Of a stretch of 39,078 nt of DNA, positions 1 to 9,416 are shown one piece after another. This stretch comes from an uncultured Lachnospiraceae bacterium. GTDB taxonomy: Bacteria > Bacillota > Clostridia > Lachnospirales > Lachnospiraceae. The stretch is taken from assembly GCA_944381535.1 (NCBI GenBank), contig CALWLN010000170.1, positions 1 to 39,078 on the forward strand. Reading direction: 5' to 3'. Position 1 is the first letter of the stretch. Every line of letters starts with the position of its first letter. The position numbers and the translations under genes are program-made. Below the pieces are notes generated by a model. It had not been told where the DNA came from and did not search any database. It worked only from the letters and a program-made list of their open reading frames with translations.

Positions 1-22
1 TAAAAATCCCATAGTAATGGGT
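1..22 (-). terminator. weak intrinsic terminator after the glycoside hydrolase operon
   Basis: On the minus strand a 5-bp stem CCCAT/ATGGG (8-12 with 17-21) with a 4-base loop is followed by ATTTTTA. It lies about 60 bases past the stop of the hydrolase gene. The stem is short, so the call is tentative. Confidence 0.4.
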
Positions 23-79
23 TTATTAAGGTTACCCTTTTTTGCGTCAACTGCTCGAAAAAAATTTTTTAAACATTTT

Positions 80-1816
80 CTATTTTACCTCTTGACATTT
101 CTTAGCTGGACTTACCGCAAAATGAACCATGCGGTCGGAATCCGTATGGATTTCGGACAACGGCAGCTTCCCATTTACATGCATGGTGCGTATCATATTT
201 TCGTTGTCATAATGGATCTGAAAGCTTGCTGACAGCTTCTCCTTTTGGCCCGGCAGAGAGTTCTCCGGAACAGATGTACCAATATAGATTCCATGCTGTT
301 CCAGTTCAATTTCGTTGCCGTTTACTTTGTAGGTTCCCGCTTTGCCATACAGGTTCAACACCGCAAGGGTTTTATCATTAAATTTTCTGACAAATATCCC
401 TTGGGGAATATTGCCCTGAACATCCGTCACGGCAATCTCCTTTTGAAACATCCCGCATATAACTTCTACATCTGATGTTACCGTACCGTTCAAACAATAT
501 GCAAGCTTGTCGTTAAACTCAATGACCGGAATATTTCCGCAGTCTTCCTCCTCCGCCGCAAACTTCCACTGTAATTGATAAAAGGAGAGTCTGTTAAGAA
601 GGTTGGTAAAAGCTTCCATATTAAAATTATCTGTGATATGCTTCGCACATAGTTCCGTAGGGTATCTGACGTATACATCCGGCGTAAAGTCCTTTTTGGC
701 GTACTGTGCCGCCAGCTTTGCGTCCTTCGCCAAAAGTAATGTCCCCTTGAAATCAGGTTGATCGGCAGAGAAGTCATTAAAATAATCTCTTATTTTCCGG
801 TTCCCTCTTAAGTCCATATGAGATACCGCAAGAAAATAATGGTTTATCTTAAAGCAGGCAGCGAAAAAAATCATGCAGCGTTTCGTCGTATAGGACATAT
901 CGCAAGGGCCTAAAGCAAACAGCTCCGCCATGGCGCCATGTTCTCCGCTTGCGTATTCCGCTGCTCCAAAAAGGGAAAGCAGAAAGCTCTCGGTGAAATC
1001 CGTACGTATCTCATCAATTCCAGGTAGTGAAAAAGACGACAGATTTCTGAGTAAATCCCCATTGTATCTGGTCGCCGCAAAGGGTTGATGATCTTCCATC
1101 AGATGCCCTGTCATTAAAATGTGATGGGCTTTGCACCTATCGTCTATCTTTTTTATAAAACAATGGTGAAATCGATCCGCAATTAATGCGACTGCATTTT
1201 GGCAGAAAAGCTCATTGGCATTTTCCATGTCCTCCATAAAATCACGGCCGAAACACTCCTTGTAATCATTTTCCATTCCGTCATAATATGGAAGGGAGTT
1301 CTCCGGACAACAGTAGCCCATGCTGGGTTCATCCGTAAAAATACCCTTAATTATATTGCCGAAATAAGCGCCAAATTTTTCATAATATTTTTCATGGGTA
1401 CATGCAACAAAATACTCCACAGCTTTTTCCGATAGCAAATCCGGAAAATACTTTTCCCCGAACAGGGCGGAATTATGGGTGGAAAGTCTGCGTATTTCTC
1501 CCATATTTTCGCCTTTCACGGTAACGGCCTTCAGTCTGAACTCCTCGAATTTTGTTACTCTTCCACCGGCATCTCCCGATGGCCAGTTAAATTCGTCATA
1601 CAGCCATACGTTCATGTCAAGCTGCTCTGCGGTTTTTATAAATTCTCCAATTTTTTCAAACCACTCATCGCTCAGATATTCAATTTCACAGCCGACTCTC
1701 GGATATAGCATGACCTGCTCAATTCCGTTTGTATTTAGCTTCTCCATGTAGTCATAGATTTCTTCCTTTGTTGGATTTCCCGTGATTGCCGACATTGTGA
1801 TAAGCGGATTTTTCAT
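80..1816 (-). CDS. glycoside hydrolase-like TIM-barrel protein (GH106-like group)
   Basis: This 578-residue cytoplasmic protein has no signal peptide. The N-terminal part reads like the barrel of bacterial 'glycosyl hydrolase' proteins related to alpha-L-rhamnosidases. It has a YDEFNWPSGDAGG strand at about residues 73-85 and FTDEPS at 160-165, whose acidic pair D162/E163 is the likely catalytic candidate. The C-terminal 120 residues look like a beta-rich domain. Family members are often longer than 700 residues, so this is a short form; no frameshift is visible. The ATG at 1816 has GAGGAG about 9 bases upstream. It follows the Gfo/Idh gene by 30 bases and is probably co-transcribed with it. 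The substrate cannot be read from the sequence; plant or host glycosides with rhamnose-like sugars are only a guess. Confidence 0.7.
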   Translation of the reverse strand: MKNPLITMSAITGNPTKEEIYDYMEKLNTNGIEQVMLYPRVGCEIEYLSDEWFEKIGEFIKTAEQLDMNVWLYDEFNWPSGDAGGRVTKFEEFRLKAVTVKGENMGEIRRLSTHNSALFGEKYFPDLLSEKAVEYFVACTHEKYYEKFGAYFGNIIKGIFTDEPSMGYCCPENSLPYYDGMENDYKECFGRDFMEDMENANELFCQNAVALIADRFHHCFIKKIDDRCKAHHILMTGHLMEDHQPFAATRYNGDLLRNLSSFSLPGIDEIRTDFTESFLLSLFGAAEYASGEHGAMAELFALGPCDMSYTTKRCMIFFAACFKINHYFLAVSHMDLRGNRKIRDYFNDFSADQPDFKGTLLLAKDAKLAAQYAKKDFTPDVYVRYPTELCAKHITDNFNMEAFTNLLNRLSFYQLQWKFAAEEEDCGNIPVIEFNDKLAYCLNGTVTSDVEVICGMFQKEIAVTDVQGNIPQGIFVRKFNDKTLAVLNLYGKAGTYKVNGNEIELEQHGIYIGTSVPENSLPGQKEKLSASFQIHYDNENMIRTMHVNGKLPLSEIHTDSDRMVHFAVSPAKKCQEVK

Positions 1817-1846
1817 TGATCGATTCTCCTCTGTTTTTGTTTGATT

Positions 1847-3100
1847 TTAACATAAGTCTTTCAATCCATCCAGCCACTTTTGGCGCATGACATTATATAC
1901 CGCATCTTCTATTTCAGGAGTGCCCACAGACAGAGTGGGCAGCAGCATATCACCGGCCACTTTCGGGTCTGTACAGGCCGTGTCATCGCAATACTGCCGG
2001 CGCACCGCTTTATCCCTTAAATTGGGTATCTCCATGGGAACACCTCCCGCTAAAACAGAACGGTATGCAAACATCCCAGGTAGAAACATATCCATGGCCT
2101 CATATACGTCAATGATATCGGCCTCTTTATTCCCCAAAAGCTTTTCCACAAAATGGTACATGGAATAAAAATCGGAACCGCCGTGACCAAATCCTTTCCC
2201 CTTTTCATCCTGCTCACGCTCTGGAATATAGTTCTCTTCCAAAGCCTTGTCATAGGCTCCGGAATAAGAATCCGCGCTTACATAAAGCCGCTGTACGCCG
2301 TCGGGAGAAGCGCCTTCCCGGGCAGACTCCATACTGCCCTTGGAACCATATACGCAATACCAGATGGAATTGCGGTAGAGATCTCCATGAATACTCTTGA
2401 CGATACCTCCGTTTTCCAGTGTTATCATCTCTATCCCGAAGGAACCGCCTTTGGCTCCTGTTCGAAGCTTACGCTCATTTTTCAACCCCTCATAACCGGT
2501 TACGGACACTGGCCGGAGCCCTGTGATATGAATAAGGGGACCAATGGAATGGGTGCAATAAAAATTAGCATACATATTGTTGCGCCAATGCTCCCTTTCT
2601 CCATAAGTGATATTCGGCCAGATAGACTCGCAATTATGGATATATTCACCTTCGCCATACTCAAATTCACCGATTTTACCCGCTCTGTAAAGACGCCGCA
2701 TCTCATAAGGAGCCGGCATGTAGCAGTAGTTTTCACCGTACGCATAGGTCATACCGGTCTCTTCCACGGCCTCAATCAGCTCCACAGCCTCCTTCATGGT
2801 CTGTACAGGCAATACCTCGGAGAAAACGTGCTTTCCGGCTTTCATGGCTTTGATTGCAAAGGGCGCATGCTCATTGGCATAATTCGCCAGCACCACGGCA
2901 TCCATATCATGCCGGATAAACTCCTCAAAGTCGGTGTAATAGGCAATATCCATACCTTTGCACTGATTCTTATGCCGGTTCAGCCCATCCTCCCATTTAT
3001 CGCAGATGGCAACCAGCTCAGCATGCTCTGCGTTCTTACAATAATTTATCATACTGGTGCCGCGCCCTGCGCCGAGGACACCGATTTTCATTTTTTTCAT
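1847..3100 (-). CDS. Gfo/Idh/MocA-family oxidoreductase with a non-canonical EKP motif
   Basis: This is a 417-residue NAD(P)-dependent sugar oxidoreductase-type protein. A Rossmann start GVLGAGRGT lies at residues 8-15, and the C-terminal alpha/beta domain carries GENYCY and a THSIGP segment. The usual catalytic Glu-Lys-Pro is replaced by SEVLP (residues 94-98), so the active-site lysine is absent. Such EV-type motifs occur in subfamilies including the NAD-dependent glycosidases near GH109 (family knowledge, not tested here). The start was set at 3100 because AAGGAG lies 9 bases upstream; an in-frame ATG at 3118 would add six residues and would overlap that ribosome site. It is the first gene of an operon with the hydrolase downstream and is divergent from an AraC regulator. 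Confidence 0.85.
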   Translation of the reverse strand: MKKMKIGVLGAGRGTSMINYCKNAEHAELVAICDKWEDGLNRHKNQCKGMDIAYYTDFEEFIRHDMDAVVLANYANEHAPFAIKAMKAGKHVFSEVLPVQTMKEAVELIEAVEETGMTYAYGENYCYMPAPYEMRRLYRAGKIGEFEYGEGEYIHNCESIWPNITYGEREHWRNNMYANFYCTHSIGPLIHITGLRPVSVTGYEGLKNERKLRTGAKGGSFGIEMITLENGGIVKSIHGDLYRNSIWYCVYGSKGSMESAREGASPDGVQRLYVSADSYSGAYDKALEENYIPEREQDEKGKGFGHGGSDFYSMYHFVEKLLGNKEADIIDVYEAMDMFLPGMFAYRSVLAGGVPMEIPNLRDKAVRRQYCDDTACTDPKVAGDMLLPTLSVGTPEIEDAVYNVMRQKWLDGLKDLC

Positions 3101-3181
3101 GACGCATAACTCCTTCATTCCTTATTCTATTTACCGCAGCCGCAGTCTCCTGATACAGTAACAATTGTTATTCCGAGAATA

Positions 3182-3207
3182 CCATTGTATCCAGAGAAAT
3201 ACAATGG
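3182..3207. promoter_or_regulatory. inverted repeat between Gfo/Idh and AraC genes, candidate operator
   Basis: Perfect 9-bp arms CCATTGTAT (3182-3190) and ATACAATGG (3199-3207) are separated by 8 bases in the divergent intergenic region. A second small palindrome TAACAATTGTTA lies nearby at about 3161-3172. Position suggests binding by the adjacent AraC protein; this is inferred. Confidence 0.4.
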
Positions 3208-3245
3208 ATAATTTCCTTCTATTCATGGAAAATAGTAAGAATTTA

Positions 3246-3274
3246 TTGACTGGCAGGCTGAAATATTCTATACT
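3246..3274 (+). promoter_or_regulatory. sigma-A type promoter of the AraC gene
   Basis: TTGACT (3246-3251), a 17-base spacer and TATACT (3269-3274). Transcription would start near 3281, so the in-frame ATG at 3274 is excluded and the start at 3325 is favoured. Confidence 0.7.
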
Positions 3275-3324
3275 TGAAAAAAGCCCGCTCTGTGAGATTC
3301 TGTGCCGGGAATGGAGGTTTTTTC

Positions 3325-4149
3325 ATGATAGAAAATAATATTTGTCGTTTTGTTCCTCCCCACAATGATTATGAAGCGATTCACACCATCAATTTCGTAC
3401 TGGAAACACAACAACAGCGCTATGAAAGTCTGAAAAGCAATTCCGTCTATCGCATCCACTATGTAAACGGGGGTGAGGGACTTTTTCATACCCCCGGCAA
3501 TACCCAGCCCTTAAAAAGAGGGGATATTTTCTTTGTCCTGCCGGCTGTGCCCTTCGCCATTGAATCAATAAAGGATTTCCGTTATATGTATATCAGCTAT
3601 ATGGGCGCAAAAGCCAACCGGATCATGGACAGACTTAAGATTCACGGACAGAACTGCCTTTTTCATGACTTTGAGGAGGTGGAGAGCTTCTGGCTGGATT
3701 CTATTAATGCCAATCCGGCCCTCTTTGACCTTCGGAGCGAGAGCGTGCTCCTTTATACCTTTGCTGTCATGGGCGCCAGATTCCTGGAGGAAGAAGAACG
3801 GGAAAAAAAGCCGGCAGCTGCGCCGACTCTGATAAAAAAATATATCGACGATAACTTTTCGGATACCGAACTTTCCCTGGAGAAAATCGGGAACGCCCTT
3901 TCCTATCACAAAAAATACGTGTCCACCTTGTTTAAAAATACATACCATGTGGGCATTACCGAATACCTGAACCTGGTGCGGATACAGCACGCATGCACAC
4001 TGATGGAACAGGGATTTACCAGCATCAGAGACATTGCACAGCTATGCGGATTCAAGGATCCGCTGTATTTCTCGCGGGTGTTTCGCAGCAGGCTGGGCAT
4101 GGCGCCCCGGGAGTACCTTGCAGGACTAAAGCCCTGCAAGGAAACATAA
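3325..4149 (+). CDS. AraC-family transcriptional regulator (cupin + HTH)
   Basis: This is a 274-residue cytoplasmic regulator. The N-terminal half is a cupin-like sugar-sensing domain. The C-terminal 100 residues hold the double helix-turn-helix of the AraC family: first helix pair around SLEKIGNALSYHKKYVSTLF, second around SIRDIAQLCGFKDPLYFSRV, ending with the typical APREY. The start at 3325 has GGAGG 7 bases upstream and fits the promoter at 3246-3274; a longer frame from 3274 overlaps the -10 box. It is transcribed away from the Gfo/Idh-hydrolase operon and probably controls it. It converges on the degraded transporter genes. The inducer is unknown. Confidence 0.88.
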   Translation: MIENNICRFVPPHNDYEAIHTINFVLETQQQRYESLKSNSVYRIHYVNGGEGLFHTPGNTQPLKRGDIFFVLPAVPFAIESIKDFRYMYISYMGAKANRIMDRLKIHGQNCLFHDFEEVESFWLDSINANPALFDLRSESVLLYTFAVMGARFLEEEEREKKPAAAPTLIKKYIDDNFSDTELSLEKIGNALSYHKKYVSTLFKNTYHVGITEYLNLVRIQHACTLMEQGFTSIRDIAQLCGFKDPLYFSRVFRSRLGMAPREYLAGLKPCKET

Positions 4150-4246
4150 CTTACCACCGAAACAGTCTCTCTCATAACGCAACAGCGCACAGGCTCCACA
4201 AACACCAGATAAAAATGCGCGCACCGTTGCGGCCCTGCAATACACC

Positions 4247-4882
4247 CTACCCTTTAACAGCCCCAATCATAACACCCTTTGTAAAATATTTCTGCAGGAA
4301 TGGGTAAATACACAGAATCGGCACTGTGGATACCACAATGGCCGCATATTTCAACGACTCCGAATACTGATCGAAATTATCAAAACCGGCACTGTTTAGA
4401 GTAATATCATTCTGCAGAAGAACCGAACGTATGATATTCTGGATGGGCATCAAATCCGTGTCCTTAATATACACGGAGGCCGTGAACCAATCATTCCAGC
4501 GGGCCACGCCGTAATACAGCGCAAGCACCGCCAGCGTGGGCTTGATCAACGGGATTACCACCTTGAATAACACCTGAAAGTCATTGGCCCCATCGATATA
4601 GGCCGATTCCTTCAGGCTGTCGGGAATTCCCTCAATGGCCGTTTTGCAAATGATGGCGTTATATACGCTCAAGCACCCAGGGATGATCAACGCAAGCATG
4701 GTATTGTAAAGCCCCAGGGATTTGATATTTAAAAATCCCGGAATCAGCCCTCCGCCAAAAAACATGGTGAACATGATAATTCCCACCGCCAGTTTCTTAA
4801 AAAGCATATCGGTACAGGACATAAAATAACCGCACAGCAATGTCATAACAAGGCTTAAGGGAAGCGTTCCAAACAAAACCAC
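4247..4882 (-). pseudogene. 5'-truncated LplC/MalG-type sugar ABC permease
   Basis: The 211-residue frame matches the C-terminal two thirds of carbohydrate ABC permeases of the LplC/YtcP group. The EAA loop is at SLKESAYIDGANDFQVLF and the ending is IYPFLQKYFTKGVMIGAVKG. Normal length is near 290-300 residues, so roughly the first 80-90 residues (first membrane helix and periplasmic loop) are missing. The only start is a GTG at 4882 inside the tail of the binding-protein frame, with no ribosome site of its own. It is directly fused, out of frame, to the truncated solute-binding gene. The partner permease (LplB type) that normally lies between them is absent. It is most likely non-functional. 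Confidence 0.8.
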
Positions 4883-5685
4883 CCGTTGTCGTCCACATAA
4901 AAGCTGGCGCTAAAGGACGCATACGCTCCGGTTCCGGATCCGAGTCCGCTCATATTCATGCGCGCCATAGTGAAACCAAGCGCTGCGCCATAGTTTTCCT
5001 TAAAGGTAATCAGCACGTTCTCCCAGTCGTCCAGAGTGACAGGGGTCTCCAGCCCGCACTCGTCCAGCCAATCCTGACGAATCACTGGTCCCGTATAAGT
5101 GATATTGTACAAACTCTCGCAAAAATTTTCCACACCGTAGAAGCTTCCACTGTCCGTTGTCAAAGACTGCAGCACATTGGCGTATTCCTCTTTGTGGATT
5201 GTTTCCCAGTAATCCGGCGCGTAAATGGGAAGGTAGTCGGTCAAGTCATAGATGACGCCGTCATCTATCAGCTGCTGTGCCTCGGAAGACGTAATATCCG
5301 TAAAAATAATGTCCGGAAGTTCCTCCTCCGTCAGCAGCAGATTATAGGCCTGTGTGGCATCCGCTCCCTCCGCCGGGAACTGCCACTCTACTTCCACGCC
5401 TGTATTTTCCGCCAGCCCGGTATGGAAGGGGGATTCCGTATAGTCCGCATAAGAGGTCGCCGGAGTGATCTGGTTTTTTGACCACACAGTCAACATATCC
5501 TCTGTCTGCAATGGATATGTAATTTCAACTGCCTCCCCGTCTCCAATCTGGCTCGACTGCTCATTCTCCGACACCTGGGCTTCTCTGTCATTGTCCTCCG
5601 CGTCGCCGCCGCACCCCATCATTCCAACTGCCATGGCACAGGTCAGAAGGATTGACAATACCTGTGATACTCTTTTTCTTTTCAT
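4855..5685 (-). pseudogene. 3'-truncated sugar-binding lipoprotein of an ABC transporter
   Basis: The start is authentic: ATG at 5685 with AGGGAG 9 bases upstream, then KRKR, a hydrophobic segment and the lipobox MGMMGC, so it begins as an exported lipoprotein. The next 240 residues read like the N-terminal lobe of LplA-type extracellular sugar-binding proteins (ELPDIIF and YDLTDYLP segments). Those proteins usually run to about 540-570 residues. Here the match stops at YVDDNG near 4885, and the frame then runs 8 residues through permease DNA (WFCLERFP) to a stop. The second lobe is missing, so sugar binding is not expected. It is also fused in frame at its 5' side to the truncated regulator, giving one unbroken frame of 972 codons. 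Confidence 0.8.
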
Positions 5686-5718
5686 GTGTGTTTTCTCCCT
5701 TCTTTTCATCATAGGATT

Positions 5719-7846
5719 GGCATTATGAATCCGCACGGACATCACGTAACCGGGAATAGAAATGCCGTACCGCTTTCGAAACAACTTCGACACATATCCG
5801 CCGGAACGGCCCACCTGTTCCCCAATCATAACCACCGACAGGCCAGGGTCGGAAAAATGCTCCTCGATATAACGCTTGGCGAGTCCCGCGCAATCCTGTT
5901 CCTCCTCTGCTTCCTGGTTTTTCCCACGCAGCATGATCAAAAGTTCCGTAAAAATCTCCCGAAATTGCTCCAGAGTCGGCTTTTCCAGCAGTTCCCCCAC
6001 TGCCTCCGCACCTTCCTTTGTAGAATAACCAATCGAACTCATGGCTCGGTTGATAGTACTTGCAATCTCGAATTTGAAGCACTCTACCGTCTCCATGGAG
6101 GCTTCTTCGTTGATATCGTGCATCGCCAGAATTTCTTCCAAAAACAGCTTTGGCTCCTTTTGTTCCTCCGGTTCCCGGATATATTTGATAATCATTTTCG
6201 ACAGCCTGGACTCTGCGGAAGCATGATAGCTGAATCTCCGATTCCGAATCCTGGCGAATTCCAGAATCTGCTTGTCTCCCAACAAATACCGGTAACGCAG
6301 TGTTTTCATGGCTTCCTCATAGGCATCGGGAATCTCCTTTGCCCCCTGGTGGATTTCACTGACCGCGATAGCTACATTCCCCGGATAATGTTGCTCCAAA
6401 AAAAGTTTTCCTTCCTCCAGAATCTCTTTTAAATTCTCCATATCCGCCGTGTTCCGCGGATTCAGCAACACGGTGTAATGATTCTCGGAGCTGGCGACTA
6501 CATATCCCCTGTGTTCCCGATTGCACAACTCTTCAAATACGTTTCCCACAATAAAAGACAACAAGTCCATCCCGTCCGGTTTTGTTGACTGCACCTGGAT
6601 AATTCCCACCAGAAACCGTTGGGAGACCAGCGTTATGCCGGATTTTGCACAGGCCTCATAGATATCTCCTTCTATACTGCCCTCCAGCAGCGCCGTAAGG
6701 AACCGGTCCCTGCGGAGATTTTCGCTGCTTTTCAGCTTCAAATTCAAAAGCCTCCATTCTTCCTTTTGCTTTTCAAACAGCGATGTGATATATTCAAATT
6801 CCGAGTATATCCTTCCATTGTAATCGGGTCCTTCCTGTCCCTGAAGCCTGACAACCACATTTTTCACAGGCTTGTATGCACGGAGCGTATTCCAATAAGC
6901 AATCAGCACGCTGATGACACAGCAACTCCCAATACTGACGCCGCAAAGCAGCCTGAGCTGTGACAATTGCTGCCAGAAATAATCAACGGGAATCGCCGAT
7001 GCATAATACCCCTCCAGGACATCGGATTCCTGTACCTGCATCATATAAGAAACCCCCTCCAATTCCATTTGATAGGATACCTCGGTTCCGGAATATCCTT
7101 CCAGATGCCAGTTCTGATTCATGTCGCTGCTGAAGAGAATTTCCTTGTCCTGATTAAACATCATGATGATACCGCCGGCCTCCCCGTTTTCCTGCTCAAT
7201 GAGCTGGTTGATATATCCCTGTTCCAGCACCACCACAACTTCATAGCTCTGTGCGCTGTTCCGGTAATCCAACTGCTTCATAGACACGCAAAGGTAATAA
7301 TCACTGCTCTCCCGATTCATGACAAAAAAGGACGGACGTCTGGCGTCGGCCTCAAGGATCTCCCAGAATTCTTCCCGAAAATCCTTCTCCGCGCTGACAG
7401 CATAATAGGTATCATAATAATAATCTGCTTTGAGAGAGGAATTGACACCGGAAATAATCTTGTCATTCACAGGGAAATACACAAAGATATCATGGTATCT
7501 CTCGTTTTGATAGGTCGCCAGCTGATTTTTCACCATAAGGCTCTGATAAGGCGCCCGTTCGGAATAATTGGCCGCATAATAAGAATAATTGACGCACTCG
7601 GTGTCGCCCGCTACCGAAATACAGATGTTCCTCATCTCCTCAGTAACGGAGTCCATCAGCCGGAAAAACTGATTCAGGGTGTTTTGATTTGATAAGATAA
7701 TCTGATTTTTTACCGTGCTCTCCGCCTGCATGTAAACAAAAAAGATTGCCAGAATCGGCACGCATAGGTTCAAGATAGAATTAAAGAGAAATTTGTAGAA
7801 ATAGCTTTTTCTTCCTTTGATCTTATCCCTTTTTTTGTTTCTGCAT
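5719..7846 (-). pseudogene. damaged membrane-bound AraC regulator (YesS/YesN-like sensor)
   Basis: The readable protein has a membrane helix (LCVPILAIFFVYM), an extracellular sensor domain of about 250 residues, a second helix near 6890-6960 and a cytoplasmic linker. It ends in an AraC DNA-binding domain that begins at about 5850 (IEEHFSDPGLSVVMIGEQVG). That domain breaks off at VRIHNA near 5719, about 45-55 residues short of its end, so the second helix-turn-helix is gone and the frame runs into the lipoprotein gene. The 5' end is also broken. The good start (ATG 7846, AAGGAGG 11 bases upstream) is one base out of frame because of an A7 run at 7830-7836; with A6 it would read MQKQKRDKIKGRKSYFYKF straight into the gene. 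As it stands only weak starts such as TTG 7773 remain. Confidence 0.75.
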
Positions 7847-7943
7847 CACATTTTTTTCCTCCTTGCTCACATATTTATACATTCATTATAAAACGGGAGC
7901 CTGCAAAAAGGTATTGACGAAAATAGGAATCATGGATTATTTT

Positions 7944-7978
7944 AACAAAAAGGCTGGCACACCAAATGTGTGACAGCC
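7944..7978 (-). terminator. intrinsic terminator after the two-component operon
   Basis: Stem GGCTGGCACAC (7952-7962) with GTGTGACAGCC (7968-7978) and one G/A mismatch, loop of 5, followed on the minus strand by TTTTTGTT. It sits 40 bases past the histidine kinase stop. Confidence 0.85.
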
Positions 7979-8018
7979 CTGATATTTTATCATCCCGCAT
8001 AAATCAATTTACTTTTTC

Positions 8019-9416
8019 CTACAACACCACCGTAAAGGTACTCCCCACGCCAGGTTCGCTTTCCACCTTCACCTCACCCCCGTGAAGCCAGGCGATCTCC
8101 TGGACCATGGACAGGCCCAGGCCGGTGCCCCGGCTGGAGCGGGCGGTGTCCACCTGATAAAAACGGTGGAAAATTTTTTCCTGCTCCTCCTTGGCGATTC
8201 CGATTCCATCATCTGTCACCGACAGCTCCACCCGTTCTCCGGCTCTTATGAGGGCCACCAGAATGTGCCCGTTCTCCTTGCCGTAGCGATAGGCATTGTG
8301 GATGAGATTCCGAAGAAGTCTTACCAGAAGCTCCCGGTTTCCCTTGACGGTCACGCCGGGCTCACACCCGCAGGTCAGAATAATATCCTTCTCCTTCAAC
8401 ATGGAAAGTTCCCCGCAGACCGTCTCCACAAGCTCTGACAGATCCAATTCCTCCATAGTATAACTGTCGGCTTTCCGTTCCAGCCGGGTGACGCTCAACA
8501 TATCTTCAATCAAGGCCGTCATATGGTCTCCCTGCCGCTTGATGACGGTGAGGGCCTCCCGGTAATCCTCTTCATTTTCCGCATATTCCATGGAAAATTC
8601 ACACTGAGCCATGATCACGGACATGGGGGTGCGAAGCTCATGGGAGACATCCGAGGCAAACTGTTTTTCCTGTTCAAAGGACTCCTCCAGCCGCTCAAAC
8701 ATCTGGTTAAAGGTGTCCGCCAGGGTGTGCAGCTCATCCTTTCCCGGACCTATGGGGATCCGCTTCTTTAAATCCCGCCCCTGACCAATCTGAGAGGCCG
8801 TGGCGGCCATCTCCTTCACGGGCCGCAAAGACCTTCCGGCAATCAAATAGCCGCCCAAGATTGCCAAAAGCACCAGCCCCGGCATCAATATCAGTGATAC
8901 CCGGGTCACCGACGAAAGCTGCATGTCCCCCTGCTGTTCCGACACAACTCCCCGCAGCCATAATCCCTCCAGCTCTTCTGTGGAAAGGGCCCGATCATAG
9001 ACATAATAGGTGATTTTCCCCACGGATATCTCCCGCAGCGTTTCATCCGCAAAGGCAAGGTCCGACGTGTGATTGGCAATGGGATTTTCCCCGTACATCA
9101 GCGTACCGTCCTCCTGATAAAGCCCGGTGGCAATCCCGTTGACCCTGTCCAGGAAATCATCGTCAATCTCCATGATGCCATTGCGAAATTCTATATACAG
9201 ATCGGCATTGTTCCACTGCTCCTCCGGCGGCATCTCGTCGTAATACTCTACCTCATCGATATTGTCCTCCACCGTCTCCACCAGGCCGTCCCGCACGGTC
9301 TTTTGAATCACGGACCGGCTGACCGAAAGGGCCACCAGAAAGGTCAGTGCCATCACAGCCACCAGCACCACGGAAAACCAGAGGGTAATTTTCATGCGAA
9401 TGGATAAATTTTTCAT
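8019..9416 (-). CDS. sensor histidine kinase (HAMP-HisKA-HATPase)
   Basis: This is a 465-residue inner-membrane kinase. A first membrane helix lies at residues 12-32, an extracellular acidic sensor region at about 35-170, a second helix at 173-193 and HAMP at about 194-245. The phospho-acceptor is H259 in ASDVSHELRTP. ATPase motifs are LLRNLIHNAYRYGK (N box), DDGIGI (G1) and GTGLGLSM (G2). The start overlaps the end of the response regulator by an ATGA, so the two are translationally coupled and almost certainly partners. It is the last gene of a run fumC, malic enzyme, regulator, kinase, ended by a terminator. The signal is unknown; a role in C4-acid metabolism is suggested only by position. 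Confidence 0.92.
   Translation of the reverse strand: MKNLSIRMKITLWFSVVLVAVMALTFLVALSVSRSVIQKTVRDGLVETVEDNIDEVEYYDEMPPEEQWNNADLYIEFRNGIMEIDDDFLDRVNGIATGLYQEDGTLMYGENPIANHTSDLAFADETLREISVGKITYYVYDRALSTEELEGLWLRGVVSEQQGDMQLSSVTRVSLILMPGLVLLAILGGYLIAGRSLRPVKEMAATASQIGQGRDLKKRIPIGPGKDELHTLADTFNQMFERLEESFEQEKQFASDVSHELRTPMSVIMAQCEFSMEYAENEEDYREALTVIKRQGDHMTALIEDMLSVTRLERKADSYTMEELDLSELVETVCGELSMLKEKDIILTCGCEPGVTVKGNRELLVRLLRNLIHNAYRYGKENGHILVALIRAGERVELSVTDDGIGIAKEEQEKIFHRFYQVDTARSSRGTGLGLSMVQEIAWLHGGEVKVESEPGVGSTFTVVL

Noticed and set aside
2153-3109. 318-codon plus-strand frame
   Set aside because: It lies wholly opposite the Gfo/Idh gene, whose motifs are unambiguous, and has no ribosome site or recognisable domain.
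4855-7773. A natural regulator-binding protein fusion of 972 residues
   Set aside because: The lipoprotein part has its own ribosome site, signal peptide and lipobox in the middle of the frame, and the HTH domain is cut off in mid-domain, so deletion is the better explanation.
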